Shown here: in pieces, positions 1 through 6,707 of the stretch
Layout: each line of letters begins with the position of its first letter
How positions within the stretch are numbered: the stretch's first letter is position 1
NCBI RefSeq assembly: GCF_001436775.1
Contig: NZ_AYZC01000004.1
Location: forward strand, 1 to 54,410
DNA length: 54,410 nucleotides
From: Lactobacillus acetotolerans DSM 20749 = JCM 3825
GTDB taxonomy: Bacteria > Bacillota > Bacilli > Lactobacillales > Lactobacillaceae
Direction of reading: 5' to 3'
Position numbers and translations under genes: made by a program
Notes under the pieces: model-generated
Databases searched by the model: none
What the model saw: only the letters and a program-made list of their open reading frames with translations
Told to the model about the DNA's origin: nothing

Positions 1-29
1 AATGATTCGGTTCATAAAGCTAAACTTTC

Positions 30-55
30 GTCAATGTCTTAACTTAATGACATTG
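30..55 (-). repeat. 26-bp repeat, copy 1 (opposite orientation to copy at 54356-54381)
   Basis: The reverse complement of these 26 bases is identical to 54356-54381. The unit has self-complementary arms, CAATGTC and GACATTG, around TTAA-G-TTAA with one extra A, so it could fold as a hairpin of about 11 pairs. Identity stops just outside the unit on both sides. Confidence 0.8.
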
Positions 56-87
56 AAGATATCCTCCCGTTCCTTTAATTTATACCT
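31..87 (-). pseudogene. Remnant of a gene 3' end resembling the end of the 53355-54380 gene
   Basis: On the minus strand an 18-codon open stretch ends with NVIKLRH and a TGA stop. It is preceded in frame by a TAA and has no start codon. The same seven final residues and stop end the unknown gene at 53355-54380, with 26 identical bases. Upstream, RYKLKERE can be loosely matched to RDKLNIKI of that protein. I read it as a possible relic of a paralogous gene. A copied short repeat without gene ancestry is the alternative. Confidence 0.35.
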
Positions 88-100
88 TTAAAGAAAAAAG

Positions 101-316
101 CTACTTATGGTGTTTCATCATGTTCATAACTTGATTAACCTTTTTGGCAGAAGGTTTTTGTCCCATTTGTGACATCATAGCAACAATCATATCTTCACTA
201 ATTGGGGGATTATCTTTGAAATATTTCTTCATATAAGCTCTTGCACCATAAAAGCCACCAACGAGCCCTAATAAGAGTGCAATAATAATTAAAACGATTG
301 CCAGTACCATATTCAT
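101..316 (-). CDS. yneF: YneF family (UPF0154) small membrane protein
   Basis: The 71-residue protein begins MNMVLAIVLIII. One hydrophobic helix (about residues 3-25, ending in the glycine-rich LGLVGGFYGARAY) is followed by the family-typical tail: KYFKDNPPISEDMIVAMM, then MGQKPS and a Lys/His-rich end. This matches UPF0154/YneF, a conserved Firmicutes single-pass membrane protein of unknown function. The ATG at 316 is chosen because GGAGG (326-330) lies 9 bases upstream; an in-frame start 24 bases earlier has no ribosome binding site. It follows ynzC on the same strand, an arrangement seen near lexA in other Firmicutes. Confidence 0.85.
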   Translation of the reverse strand: MNMVLAIVLIIIALLLGLVGGFYGARAYMKKYFKDNPPISEDMIVAMMSQMGQKPSAKKVNQVMNMMKHHK

Positions 317-384
317 AAAATAAAACCTCCATTTAATCAATACTTCTATGTTACCTAAATTTAAAAAGCTTTTAAAGCTTTAAT

Positions 385-633
385 TTAATCTTTTCGCAAA
401 CCTTTTTTTCTTTGTGCCCTTTTAGCTTTTTCAGAGGTAACCTCATTGCCGTTCTTATCAAGAACTACCGTATCCTCAAGTTGTTGTTTAAAACCAGACC
501 GAAAATTCTCAATAAACTTTTTGTGTAATTTCTTACGTTCATCTTTTTCATCATCGGTTAATCCTTCATTTTCTTTTTTATGATAAAGTTCATTAATCCG
601 ATTAAGCATCTTTTTTTCTTCATTTTTATCCAT
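385..633 (-). CDS. ynzC: YnzC family (UPF0291/DUF896) protein
   Basis: This 82-residue, highly charged, all-helical protein has the DUF896 pattern: a start-proximal LNRINELYHKK helix, then EGLTDDEKDERKKL and FIENFR, and a basic tail. The family is small, cytoplasmic and functionally unassigned, and is often linked to lexA in Firmicutes. The ATG at 633 is chosen over a GTG at 642 because that GTG lies inside the GAGG ribosome binding site (642-645), which is 8 bases from the ATG. It diverges from lexA across about 150 bases and is probably co-transcribed with yneF. Confidence 0.85.
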   Translation of the reverse strand: MDKNEEKKMLNRINELYHKKENEGLTDDEKDERKKLHKKFIENFRSGFKQQLEDTVVLDKNGNEVTSEKAKRAQRKKGLRKD

Positions 634-699
634 TTTTTGCACCTCACACTTAAAAACTAGTCTACAATATTTACTTAAATAAAAAAAGTATAGTTATAC

Positions 700-713
700 A
701 GAACATTTGTTTG
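700..713 (+). promoter_or_regulatory. LexA (SOS) box upstream of lexA
   Basis: AGAACATTTGTTTG matches the Gram-positive LexA operator (CGAAC-N4-GTTCG) at most positions. It overlaps the -35 region of the proposed lexA promoter, as expected for autoregulation, and lies between divergent ynzC and lexA. Confidence 0.7.
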
Positions 714-739
714 CTAACCCCGACAATTTTTGTTAAACT
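711..739 (+). promoter_or_regulatory. Probable lexA promoter
   Basis: A -35 like TTGCTA (711-716) is followed 17 bases later by an extended -10, TGT-TAAACT (-10 hexamer 734-739). The -35 is covered by the LexA box. The match to the -10 consensus is only 4 of 6, so the exact position is inferred. Confidence 0.5.
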
Positions 740-781
740 TAGTGCATAGACAATACAAGTGATAAATAATGGAGTGAAACT

Positions 782-1405
782 ATGAATAATAACCATGATT
801 CAAAACAAATAGAAATTTTACGGTATATTTATGAAACCGTTGAAAACAGGGGGTTCCCTCCTACTGTCCGTGAAATTTGTGCGGCGGTTCACCTGTCATC
901 CACTTCAACTGTTCATGGCCACCTTTCTCGGCTTGAACGAAAAGGTTTATTAATCAAAGACGCAACTAAACCCCGTGCAATCGAAGTAACTAAGAAAGGT
1001 AAAGAAGTCTTAGGAATCAAACCAAAAGAAATTCCTGTCGTTGGCGACGTTACTGCCGGCCAACCAATTCTAGCCGTAGAAGATATCGAGGACTACTTCC
1101 CACTCCCACCTGATCTCGGTACCGATACAAGTGACTTATTCATGTTAAAAGTTCATGGTGAAAGTATGATTAATGCCGGTATTCTAAACGGTGATAATGT
1201 TATCGTTAGAAAACAAAGCACTGCTAACAACAGCGAAATTGTGGTTGCAATGACAGACGAAAACGAAGCCACTATCAAGCGCTTTTATAAAGAGAAGGGA
1301 CATTATCGCTTACAACCTGAAAACGATACTATGGCTCCAATTATCCTGCCTAACGTACATATTTTAGGTAAAGTAGTTGGATTGTATCGAAACAGTATCA
1401 ATTAG
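782..1405 (+). CDS. lexA: LexA, SOS-response transcriptional repressor and self-cleaving protease
   Basis: The 207-residue protein has an N-terminal winged helix (residues 1-70: [29 protein letters not shown]) and a C-terminal S24 peptidase domain. The Ala92-Gly93 cleavage site (VTAGQP), nucleophile Ser128 in HGESM and general-base Lys166 in ATIKRF are all present, so RecA-stimulated self-cleavage should work. GGAG sits 7 bases before the ATG. An operator at 700-713 implies autoregulation. Three further LexA-type boxes occur in this window before the gene at 41878. A hairpin follows the stop. Confidence 0.97.
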   Translation: MNNNHDSKQIEILRYIYETVENRGFPPTVREICAAVHLSSTSTVHGHLSRLERKGLLIKDATKPRAIEVTKKGKEVLGIKPKEIPVVGDVTAGQPILAVEDIEDYFPLPPDLGTDTSDLFMLKVHGESMINAGILNGDNVIVRKQSTANNSEIVVAMTDENEATIKRFYKEKGHYRLQPENDTMAPIILPNVHILGKVVGLYRNSIN

Positions 1406-1425
1406 TTTTTATAATTAGATCATTT

Positions 1426-1458
1426 GCTAGAATCAAAATTGATTCTAGCTCTTTTATT
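1426..1458 (+). terminator. Terminator after lexA
   Basis: A perfect 10-bp stem (GCTAGAATCA / TGATTCTAGC, loop AAAT) is followed by a T-rich run. It overlaps the last codons of the convergent SGNH gene and may serve both directions. Confidence 0.75.
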
Positions 1459-2152
1459 TTGCAAATATTTCTGTTAGTTTTCTTTCAAAAACCGGCAGCC
1501 ATTTATCGCGGTAACCTGCTCTGGTGGGATTAATCTCATCAATCATATAAAGACTGTCCTGATTTTTAAATTCTGGATTATGGTATAAATCTAACACCGT
1601 AATTCCTAATTTTGGAGCTAATTTATTTATCTGGTTAACCAGGCGGTCATAAGTGGGATCAGTAAAAAAGGAATTGGTGTAAAGCAAAATTGGACAATGC
1701 CATTCTTTCTGGGCAGTGGTGACAATATACTTTAAATCTGAAACAGTATTACCTTTCGAAATTTGCATAGTAAACAATTCTGGTTTAGGTTCCTTGAGTT
1801 CATCCTTAAATCGGCTTAAATATGATTCAGCGTGGCTAACACTATCAGCGTCTTTAATAGCAGCGACACCATCCCTTTTCCAGAGATAATCAACAAAACT
1901 CTCACCCAACGCACCAAAGCCAAAAGTAACTGAAGAACCAAAAAAGAGAATCTTTTTACCCATTAATGGACTTTTTCTGGTATTAATGCGGTTAAGACTG
2001 TACTTCTTAGCATTTCCAGGCAGATATGCATAATCAGAGTAAAAGCGTTGGTTTAATGGATGATCATCTAGATCAGCCCGCAATTCGTCCAACGCTATAT
2101 CAGATAAATCATCATTTTGCTTAATCGGAATCAAAAAGGTTTCATTGCTCAT
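1454..2152 (-). CDS. SGNH/GDSL-type hydrolase with Asn at the usual catalytic His position
   Basis: The 232-residue protein has block I FFGSSVTFGFG (residues 70-80), with Ser74 at the nucleophile position, and the C-terminal block V region MIDEINPTRAGY. In SGNH hydrolases the latter is normally DxxHP, with Asp and His completing the triad; here Asp205 is kept but residue 208 is Asn (codon AAT, one base from CAT). Activity may therefore be lost or altered. Substrate is unknown; no signal peptide or membrane segment is visible, so it is probably cytoplasmic. The gene starts one base after the stop of the UDG-like gene, implying co-transcription. Confidence 0.8.
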   Translation of the reverse strand: MSNETFLIPIKQNDDLSDIALDELRADLDDHPLNQRFYSDYAYLPGNAKKYSLNRINTRKSPLMGKKILFFGSSVTFGFGALGESFVDYLWKRDGVAAIKDADSVSHAESYLSRFKDELKEPKPELFTMQISKGNTVSDLKYIVTTAQKEWHCPILLYTNSFFTDPTYDRLVNQINKLAPKLGITVLDLYHNPEFKNQDSLYMIDEINPTRAGYRDKWLPVFERKLTEIFAK

Positions 2153-2153
2153 T

Positions 2154-2807
2154 TTATTTTTTAGCCTCTTTATGTAAATAAGGCTTAATTGAAAGCCAAT
2201 CTTCTTTTATATCGTTCGCTAACTTTCTATTATAGAAGACTGCAGCCGGATGATATTGGAAAAACACTGTATATTTTTGCTTTGACCAAACATAATCATC
2301 TTCCTTATCATTTAATTGTAAAATTGAGGTATTTTTAACGACTTTGCCATGTTCCTGTGAAATACTGTGTCCAGGACCTAAAAGCCGCTTTATGGCAGTA
2401 CCACCAACAGCTACAATTAACTTAGGCTTAACATGTTTAATCTCATAATCAAGAAATGGTGCATGCGCAAAAATTTCTTTCTTGGTTGGTTTCCGATTAG
2501 GATATTTAATTACTTCTTTATTTTCTCGTTTACTGAAAACTTTTTTAATGGCATAAGGACGGCTTCTAACAACACTAGTGATATAAACGTCGCTTCGCTT
2601 TAAGCCGATTAAAGCTAAAGACTTCATAAGCTCCTTACCAGAACTACCATGAAAAGGGATGTGCGATTGAATTTCTTTACGGCCGGGAGCTTCACCTACA
2701 ATCATTAACGCTGGGGATTTTGGTCCAGCTCCTTCGTTGATACCTTCTAGTTTCATACCACGAGATCTTTGTTTAACTTTTGAAATTAAATCATTTGGAT
2801 ATTTCAT
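2154..2807 (-). CDS. Uracil-DNA glycosylase superfamily protein without Fe-S cysteines
   Basis: The 217-residue protein has motif A IVGEAPGRKE (residues 36-45), the GSSGKELMKSL segment, a central LIVAVGGTA strand and the C-terminal FQYHPAAV motif. These place it in the UDG superfamily (pfam03167), nearest to family 4 in the motif A form. Family 4 and 5 enzymes carry four cysteines for a 4Fe-4S cluster; this protein has no cysteine at all, so it is a cluster-free variant. It would be expected to remove uracil or related damaged bases from DNA, but activity is inferred. It is first gene of a pair with the SGNH protein. Confidence 0.75.
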   Translation of the reverse strand: MKYPNDLISKVKQRSRGMKLEGINEGAGPKSPALMIVGEAPGRKEIQSHIPFHGSSGKELMKSLALIGLKRSDVYITSVVRSRPYAIKKVFSKRENKEVIKYPNRKPTKKEIFAHAPFLDYEIKHVKPKLIVAVGGTAIKRLLGPGHSISQEHGKVVKNTSILQLNDKEDDYVWSKQKYTVFFQYHPAAVFYNRKLANDIKEDWLSIKPYLHKEAKK

Positions 2808-2883
2808 CTATTTTTACTCAACAATTCATTCTTATTAAAATTATAATAATGCAATATATTCAAGATTGTAGATTATCAGTATT

Positions 2884-2897
2884 TGTAAGCGCTAACT
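2884..2897. promoter_or_regulatory. cre site (CcpA operator)
   Basis: TGTAAGCGCTAACT fits the catabolite-responsive element TGWAANCGNTNWCA at every position but the last. It sits immediately upstream of a TATAAT at 2908-2913 that serves the small membrane-protein gene, covering the place of its -35. Being near-palindromic, it could also act on the divergent UDG/SGNH pair. Confidence 0.6.
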
Positions 2898-2907
2898 CAA
2901 TTAGGTG

Positions 2908-2913
2908 TATAAT
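2908..2913 (+). promoter_or_regulatory. -10 element for the small membrane-protein gene
   Basis: A consensus TATAAT lies 41 bases before the ATG at 2954. A poor -35 (TTGTAA at 2883-2888, spacing 19) overlaps the cre site. Confidence 0.55.
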
Positions 2914-2953
2914 ATAAGTGAAGAATAGAATATTTACAAATGGAGTGATTACT

Positions 2954-3112
2954 ATGTTAGCCGCAATGAATATAGCTTCCGTAAGCTTTATAGTTTTAAT
3001 CGTTGTTGTATTACTGGGGGTTGTATTGTACGAAGTTGGTTTACTTCACACAGAAGCAGAAAATGCTGGTATCCCATTTCATACTTTTATAAAGAATCTA
3101 TTCAAATTTTAA
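2954..3112 (+). CDS. Small single-pass membrane protein, unknown function
   Basis: The 52-residue protein begins MLAAMNIASVSF, has one strong hydrophobic helix (about residues 9-27, FIVLIVVVLLGVVLYEVGLL) and a short polar tail ending in FIKNLFKF. The ATG at 2954 is chosen for GGAG (2942-2945), 8 bases upstream. I do not recognise a family. A consensus -10, a cre-like operator before it and a hairpin after it indicate a real, separately transcribed and probably carbon-regulated gene. Confidence 0.65.
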   Translation: MLAAMNIASVSFIVLIVVVLLGVVLYEVGLLHTEAENAGIPFHTFIKNLFKF

Positions 3113-3119
3113 ACCGAAA

Positions 3120-3148
3120 AGTCATCAACTATTGTTGGTGGCTTTTTT
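3120..3148 (+). terminator. Terminator after the small membrane-protein gene
   Basis: AGTCATCAAC pairs with GTTGGTGGCT (two G-T pairs) around a TATT loop, followed by six T. It overlaps the end of the convergent DUF6176 remnant. Confidence 0.75.
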
Positions 3149-3415
3149 CTTCCTTAGAAATAACATTTTGTAATTGTGGAGCTAACAATTCTACTTGAGG
3201 AATAAGATCTTCTTGTAGTCCTAAATCTTTAGGCCTAGTTTCCGTATCAATACATTCTCAATTACTTCCTTAAATATATCTTCAACATACATCCGTTCTC
3301 CCGCCATTGTTGCCACAGTTTCTTGATGATGTTGATTTAAGAAATTCATCCATTCTTGAACTTTTTTCTCTTTACCCTTTTTTACCTTAAATCTACTTAA
3401 TTCGACTTTTACCAT
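3129..3415 (-). pseudogene. Broken DUF6176 family gene (internal deletion plus frameshift)
   Basis: The first frame gives the DUF6176-type N-terminus MVKVELSRFKVKKGKE, ending soon after MYVEDIFKEVIEN and stopping at 3221. In another frame the downstream bases continue as CIDTETRPKDLGLQEDLIPQ to a stop at 3129. In intact relatives, as I recall them, an ECID-x4-P-x-DL segment follows only after a central block of roughly 30 residues. I therefore infer that the central part was deleted with loss of frame. The upstream ribosome binding site (AAGG) remains. Function of the family is unknown. Confidence 0.65.
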
Positions 3416-3600
3416 ATTTAAATTTCACCTTATTAGCTTGTAATTCTTAAAAAGCTTTCCACATACATTATTAATTTAAAATTCACAAATAATTTTAGCT
3501 TTTTTAGTAAATATTCTTTAGTACAACAGTATTTTATTTTTAGATTGTGAAAAATAATAATGTTTCATATCAGTTCCACGGCAAATAATTTCACAAACTA

Positions 3601-4362
3601 TCAGTGGATATTTTTCAAAACATTAATTGCTAAATTCATAACTTTAATTTGCGAACTTACTCCCCAATCGCGTTCATTGTCGGTATCAAGGTCATTCAGC
3701 GAATCAGCGGTAAACAATATTTGGGCAAAATATACATGCCGAAATTGTGCACAAGCCACCATCGCAGCACACTCCATCTCAACGGTAGAAGCTCCTAATT
3801 TTTTAGCTTGTTGAACCTTTGCTGGCGTCTCTCTAAAAGACCCGTCCGTGGTCCAAGTCATAATTTCTTCAACTTTGTAATGCATACTTTTCATTGCTTT
3901 TTCTACTTTGGTTAAAAAAGTAGACCTCAAATCAACGTAATTTGACCTTGCTAGATAGTGAAAAGATGTACCTTCATCCCTAATTGCTTTTATTGGTACT
4001 AAGAAATAATTTTCAGGAATAGCGGTTAATACCCCGGCTGATCCAATCGCCAAAACTTGTTTAACACCATAAGCAATTAACCAATCAAGTAATTGAGTGG
4101 CTGCAGGAGCTCCTAAAGGTGCTTGGCATAACGTAAATTTTGCACCAGCTATTTTAATTTCAAAAATTTTGGGATTAAAAGAAATACATAAAAATTCCCC
4201 AATAACTTTATGCTGATATTTTTGTAAAAATTTTTGAATTGAGTCATCCGGAACAAACGCGTACAACAATTTTCTAGGGAAATGATAATCTTTTTGCTCA
4301 TGATTTGGTTCTAAAACTGCCCTTGAATTAGAATCAAAATCTACTAAAAATGGTTCTTTCAT
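3601..4362 (-). CDS. Nucleoside phosphorylase (PNP/uridine phosphorylase superfamily), copy 2
   Basis: The 253-residue protein has the PNP_UDP_1 fold signature: AIGSAGVL (phosphate-binding region), then TDGSFRET, STVEMECAAM (the EME ribose-binding motif) and FTADSLND. Such enzymes reversibly cleave purine or pyrimidine nucleosides with phosphate for salvage; the base preference cannot be read from sequence. It is a tandem paralogue of the next upstream gene (4385-5152), only 22 bases away, with long identical blocks. AGGAT precedes the ATG. Both are probably one transcript. Confidence 0.8.
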   Translation of the reverse strand: MKEPFLVDFDSNSRAVLEPNHEQKDYHFPRKLLYAFVPDDSIQKFLQKYQHKVIGEFLCISFNPKIFEIKIAGAKFTLCQAPLGAPAATQLLDWLIAYGVKQVLAIGSAGVLTAIPENYFLVPIKAIRDEGTSFHYLARSNYVDLRSTFLTKVEKAMKSMHYKVEEIMTWTTDGSFRETPAKVQQAKKLGASTVEMECAAMVACAQFRHVYFAQILFTADSLNDLDTDNERDWGVSSQIKVMNLAINVLKNIH

Positions 4363-4384
4363 AATTTATCCTTTGTACTTAAAT

Positions 4385-5152
4385 TTATTTATCAGTTAAA
4401 TTAATTAAAATATTGGCTGCTAAATCCATAACTCTAATGTGCGAATTGTTTCCCCAGCCACGATCATCATGGACATTAAGATCATTCAAAGAATCAGCTG
4501 TAAACAATATTTGTGCAAAATTTATATGCCGAAATTGGGCACAAGCTGCCATAGCAGAACATTCCATTTCAACTGTAGAAGCACCTAACTTTTTAAATTG
4601 AGCAACTTTAGCAGGAGTTTCCCTAAAGAAACCATCGGTTGACCAAGTCATAACCTCTTTAACTTTAAAGTGCATTTCAACCATCTGATTCTCAATTTCC
4701 TGTAAATAGGATGATTTTAAATCAACAAAGTTAGAACTTGGCAAATAGTGAAAGGATGTACCTTCATCACGAATTGCTTTAGTTGGAATTAAGAAATAAT
4801 TTTCAGGAATATCAGTCAGGACACCAGCTGAACCAATCGCTAAAATTTGCTTAACGCCATAAGCAATTAACCAATCAAGTAATTGGGTAGCTGCTGGTGC
4901 TCCTAACGGTGCTCGGCACAAAGTAAATTTTTCATTTTTTATTTCAACTTCGTAAATTTTTGGACTGAAAGAAACACTTAGAAATTGTCCAATAACCTTA
5001 TGACGATACTTTTTTAAGAAATTTCTGAGAGACTTAGGTGGTATAAAAGCATAAAGCAGTTTCTTAGGAAAATGATAATCTTTCTTCTCATAATCTGGAT
5101 TTAAAACTGCCTTAGGTTCGGGATCAAAATCTAATATAAATGATTTATTCAT
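4385..5152 (-). CDS. Nucleoside phosphorylase (PNP/uridine phosphorylase superfamily), copy 1
   Basis: The 255-residue protein shares AIGSAGVL, TDGFFRETPAKV, STVEMECSAM and FTADSLND with its downstream neighbour. Its N-terminal 60 residues and loops are more divergent than its core, fitting a tandem duplication with later drift, possibly in substrate choice. The ATG at 5152 is preferred to a GTG at 5161 because AAGGTGG overlaps that GTG and is well spaced from the ATG. It is likely first gene of the pair. Confidence 0.8.
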   Translation of the reverse strand: MNKSFILDFDPEPKAVLNPDYEKKDYHFPKKLLYAFIPPKSLRNFLKKYRHKVIGQFLSVSFSPKIYEVEIKNEKFTLCRAPLGAPAATQLLDWLIAYGVKQILAIGSAGVLTDIPENYFLIPTKAIRDEGTSFHYLPSSNFVDLKSSYLQEIENQMVEMHFKVKEVMTWSTDGFFRETPAKVAQFKKLGASTVEMECSAMAACAQFRHINFAQILFTADSLNDLNVHDDRGWGNNSHIRVMDLAANILINLTDK

Positions 5153-5208
5153 ATTTACCACCTTCTATTCGCTAATAATTTATTTCTAAAGAGTTTACCA
5201 CAATAAAC

Positions 5209-5238
5209 AAAAAAGAACCATCTTTTTCAAGATGGTTC
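5209..5238 (-). terminator. Terminator after rplS
   Basis: GAACCATCTT / AAGATGGTTC forms a perfect 10-bp stem with a 4-base loop, followed on the minus strand by six T. It separates rplS from the nucleoside phosphorylase genes. Confidence 0.9.
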
Positions 5239-5259
5239 CCTTTCCTTTCGACGTCAGAA

Positions 5260-5607
5260 TTAACGACGTGATTCTGCAATTCTTGCAGACTTACCATGAC
5301 GTTCACGTAAGTAGTAAAGCTTAGCACGACGTACACGACCATGACGCAAAACGTCAACTTTGGCAACACGTGGGTCGTTAACTGGGAAGGTACGCTCTAC
5401 ACCAACACCTGAAGTAATTCTACGAACAGTGTAAGTTGCAGCAATACCTGTACCCTTCTTCTTAATTACGACACCTTCGAACATCTGAATATGTTCGTGA
5501 GTACCTTCAACAACGCGTACGTGGACACGAATAGTATCACCTGCACGGAATTTAGGAATATCGTCACGAATTTGATCTTTTGTCAATTCTTGAATTAATG
5601 GATCCAT
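5260..5607 (-). CDS. rplS: 50S ribosomal protein L19
   Basis: The 115-residue protein is full length for L19: [16 protein letters not shown], a central [27 protein letters not shown] and a basic C-terminus [18 protein letters not shown]. It sits at the 30S-50S interface (bridge region). The gene is monocistronic here, with its own promoter, a structured leader and a strong terminator. The usual upstream neighbour trmD is separated by the inserted HNH-like gene. Confidence 0.98.
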   Translation of the reverse strand: MDPLIQELTKDQIRDDIPKFRAGDTIRVHVRVVEGTHEHIQMFEGVVIKKKGTGIAATYTVRRITSGVGVERTFPVNDPRVAKVDVLRHGRVRRAKLYYLRERHGKSARIAESRR

Positions 5608-5689
5608 AATTTTTCTCCTTCTTCGGCATTCTTACACATACCTATGTCAGCGGAATACCCCTAATTATTTTGTGGCTCTACACCACACT
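5608..5689 (-). ncRNA. Probable L19 ribosomal-protein leader
   Basis: The 5' UTR of rplS can fold into an upstream hairpin (TGTGG...CCACA, 5671-5687) and a closing helix GGTATTC/GAATGCC (5653-5659 with 5625-5631), with one G-T pair and a small inner CAT...ATG hairpin, just before the AGGAG. This placement and shape fit the Firmicutes L19 autoregulatory leader. The assignment is from structure and position, not a covariance search. Confidence 0.6.
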
Positions 5690-5695
5690 TTTTTA

Positions 5696-5724
5696 ATTTT
5701 AGCAAAGAAACACTATTGAATCAA
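5696..5724 (-). promoter_or_regulatory. rplS promoter
   Basis: On the minus strand TTGATT (5719-5724), 17 bases, then TGC-TAAAAT (-10 at 5696-5701). This is a good extended SigA promoter starting the L19 leader. Confidence 0.75.
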
Positions 5725-5751
5725 GATTTATCTAGATCAACTTTAATTTTT

Positions 5752-6483
5752 TCAATCTAATTTTTTACCTAAAAGGGTTTCATACTTATTAGTCTTAATT
5801 AAAATTTCTTTATAATCTTTATCTAATTTCCCATTTTCATCTTTTAAAATTGTCCTGTTGTTTTTTCGATCTCGTTTCAGTAAAGTTTCTTTTGGTGTTA
5901 ATTTCGATGATGTAGATTTTTTATCTTGTTTCGACAAATTATTTTCAGGAGAATTTCCCAATGATTCAATAAAATCATAAAAAATAGATAATAATTTAAT
6001 AAATTCTTCCTTTGTATCAAGATCTGAAGGATCCACATATTTGTCTCGAATTCTCCCCTTTATTCCCAAATACCCATCAAATCCTAAATCAATTCTAGGA
6101 TAATTTTCTTTCACAATAAGTAAATGCAATATAGCGTGTTCTATCAAATTACAATATACCAAATTTTTCGGTTTTTGATATTTGAAACCATGGTCAGATT
6201 CTTTAGGGCAATCTTCAAAAGCGCCATCTATAGCATTTACACTATTTAAATTAGGATATTCATTTTCACCCTTATGATGTATATCCCACCCCTTTTGTCT
6301 ATTTTCAAAATTCCTTTCTCTTACTATATTATTAGTTCTATAATTATCCGAAAAATGATTTTTATATGAAATAGGATGAAAATACGATTTTTTAACATTT
6401 CCATGTGCCTTTAGTTTCTTAAAATAATCCTCATACGAACACTTGTCTAACACATTTTTATAAATACTAACACTACTAAGCAT
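5752..6483 (-). CDS. Orphan protein with an HNH-nuclease-like core
   Basis: I do not recognise a named family. This 243-residue protein has a central block (about residues 65-130) WDIHHKGENE...YPNLNS...FKYQKPKNLVYCNLIEHAILHLLI. The HH pair, the later Asn in YCNLIEH and the closing His of AILH resemble the beta-beta-alpha-metal (HNH) nuclease core, so a DNA or RNA endonuclease is a reasonable guess. The C-terminal 70 residues are Lys-rich and low in hydrophobics. AAGGA precedes the ATG. It is more AT-rich than its neighbours, lies between trmD and rplS, which are adjacent in most Firmicutes, and has its own promoter, suggesting insertion by transfer. Confidence 0.6.
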   Translation of the reverse strand: MLSSVSIYKNVLDKCSYEDYFKKLKAHGNVKKSYFHPISYKNHFSDNYRTNNIVRERNFENRQKGWDIHHKGENEYPNLNSVNAIDGAFEDCPKESDHGFKYQKPKNLVYCNLIEHAILHLLIVKENYPRIDLGFDGYLGIKGRIRDKYVDPSDLDTKEEFIKLLSIFYDFIESLGNSPENNLSKQDKKSTSSKLTPKETLLKRDRKNNRTILKDENGKLDKDYKEILIKTNKYETLLGKKLD

Positions 6484-6548
6484 TATTAATTCCTTGAAAA
6501 AATCAAAATAAATAAAATATATTATTACATAAACACTTATATTTATAT

Positions 6549-6577
6549 ATTATCCTCTCTAAATTTTGAGCTTTCAA
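6549..6577 (-). promoter_or_regulatory. Promoter of the HNH-like gene
   Basis: On the minus strand TTGAAA (6572-6577), 17 bases, GATAAT (6549-6554). The -35 lies inside one of two GCTTGAAA repeats spaced 12 bases apart. Confidence 0.7.
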
Positions 6578-6599
6578 GCCTTATTTCAAGCGTTCAAAC
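6572..6599 (-). repeat. Short direct repeats over the HNH-like gene's -35
   Basis: Minus-strand GCTTGAAA occurs at 6572-6579 and 6584-6591, period 12, with a related GTTTGAAC at 6592-6599. The arrangement looks like an operator with repeated half-sites. Confidence 0.5.
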
Positions 6600-6623
6600 G
6601 GCTCCAGAGCGATTTGTATAATC

Positions 6624-6650
6624 AAAAAAGGCGAGCTTATAAAGCTCGCC
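6624..6650 (-). terminator. Terminator after trmD
   Basis: A perfect 9-bp stem, GGCGAGCTT / AAGCTCGCC, with 3-base loop and six T on the minus strand, 58 bases beyond the trmD stop. Confidence 0.92.
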
Positions 6651-6707
6651 TATACATTCATAAATTTATTATTAACTTATACTTTAGTTATTAATATACT
6701 TTTAAAA

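Noticed and set aside
341-384. Possible terminator between ynzC and yneF (AAAGCTTT repeats)
   Set aside because: The stem is short and AT-rich, without a convincing T-run, and the genes look co-transcribed.
5172-5369. Minus-strand open frame across the end of rplS
   Set aside because: It lies out of frame inside rplS and runs through the rplS terminator; no ribosome binding site.
6540-6620. CRISPR-like repeats
   Set aside because: Only 8-base units with 4-base gaps; no array, spacers or cas genes. Better read as a promoter operator.
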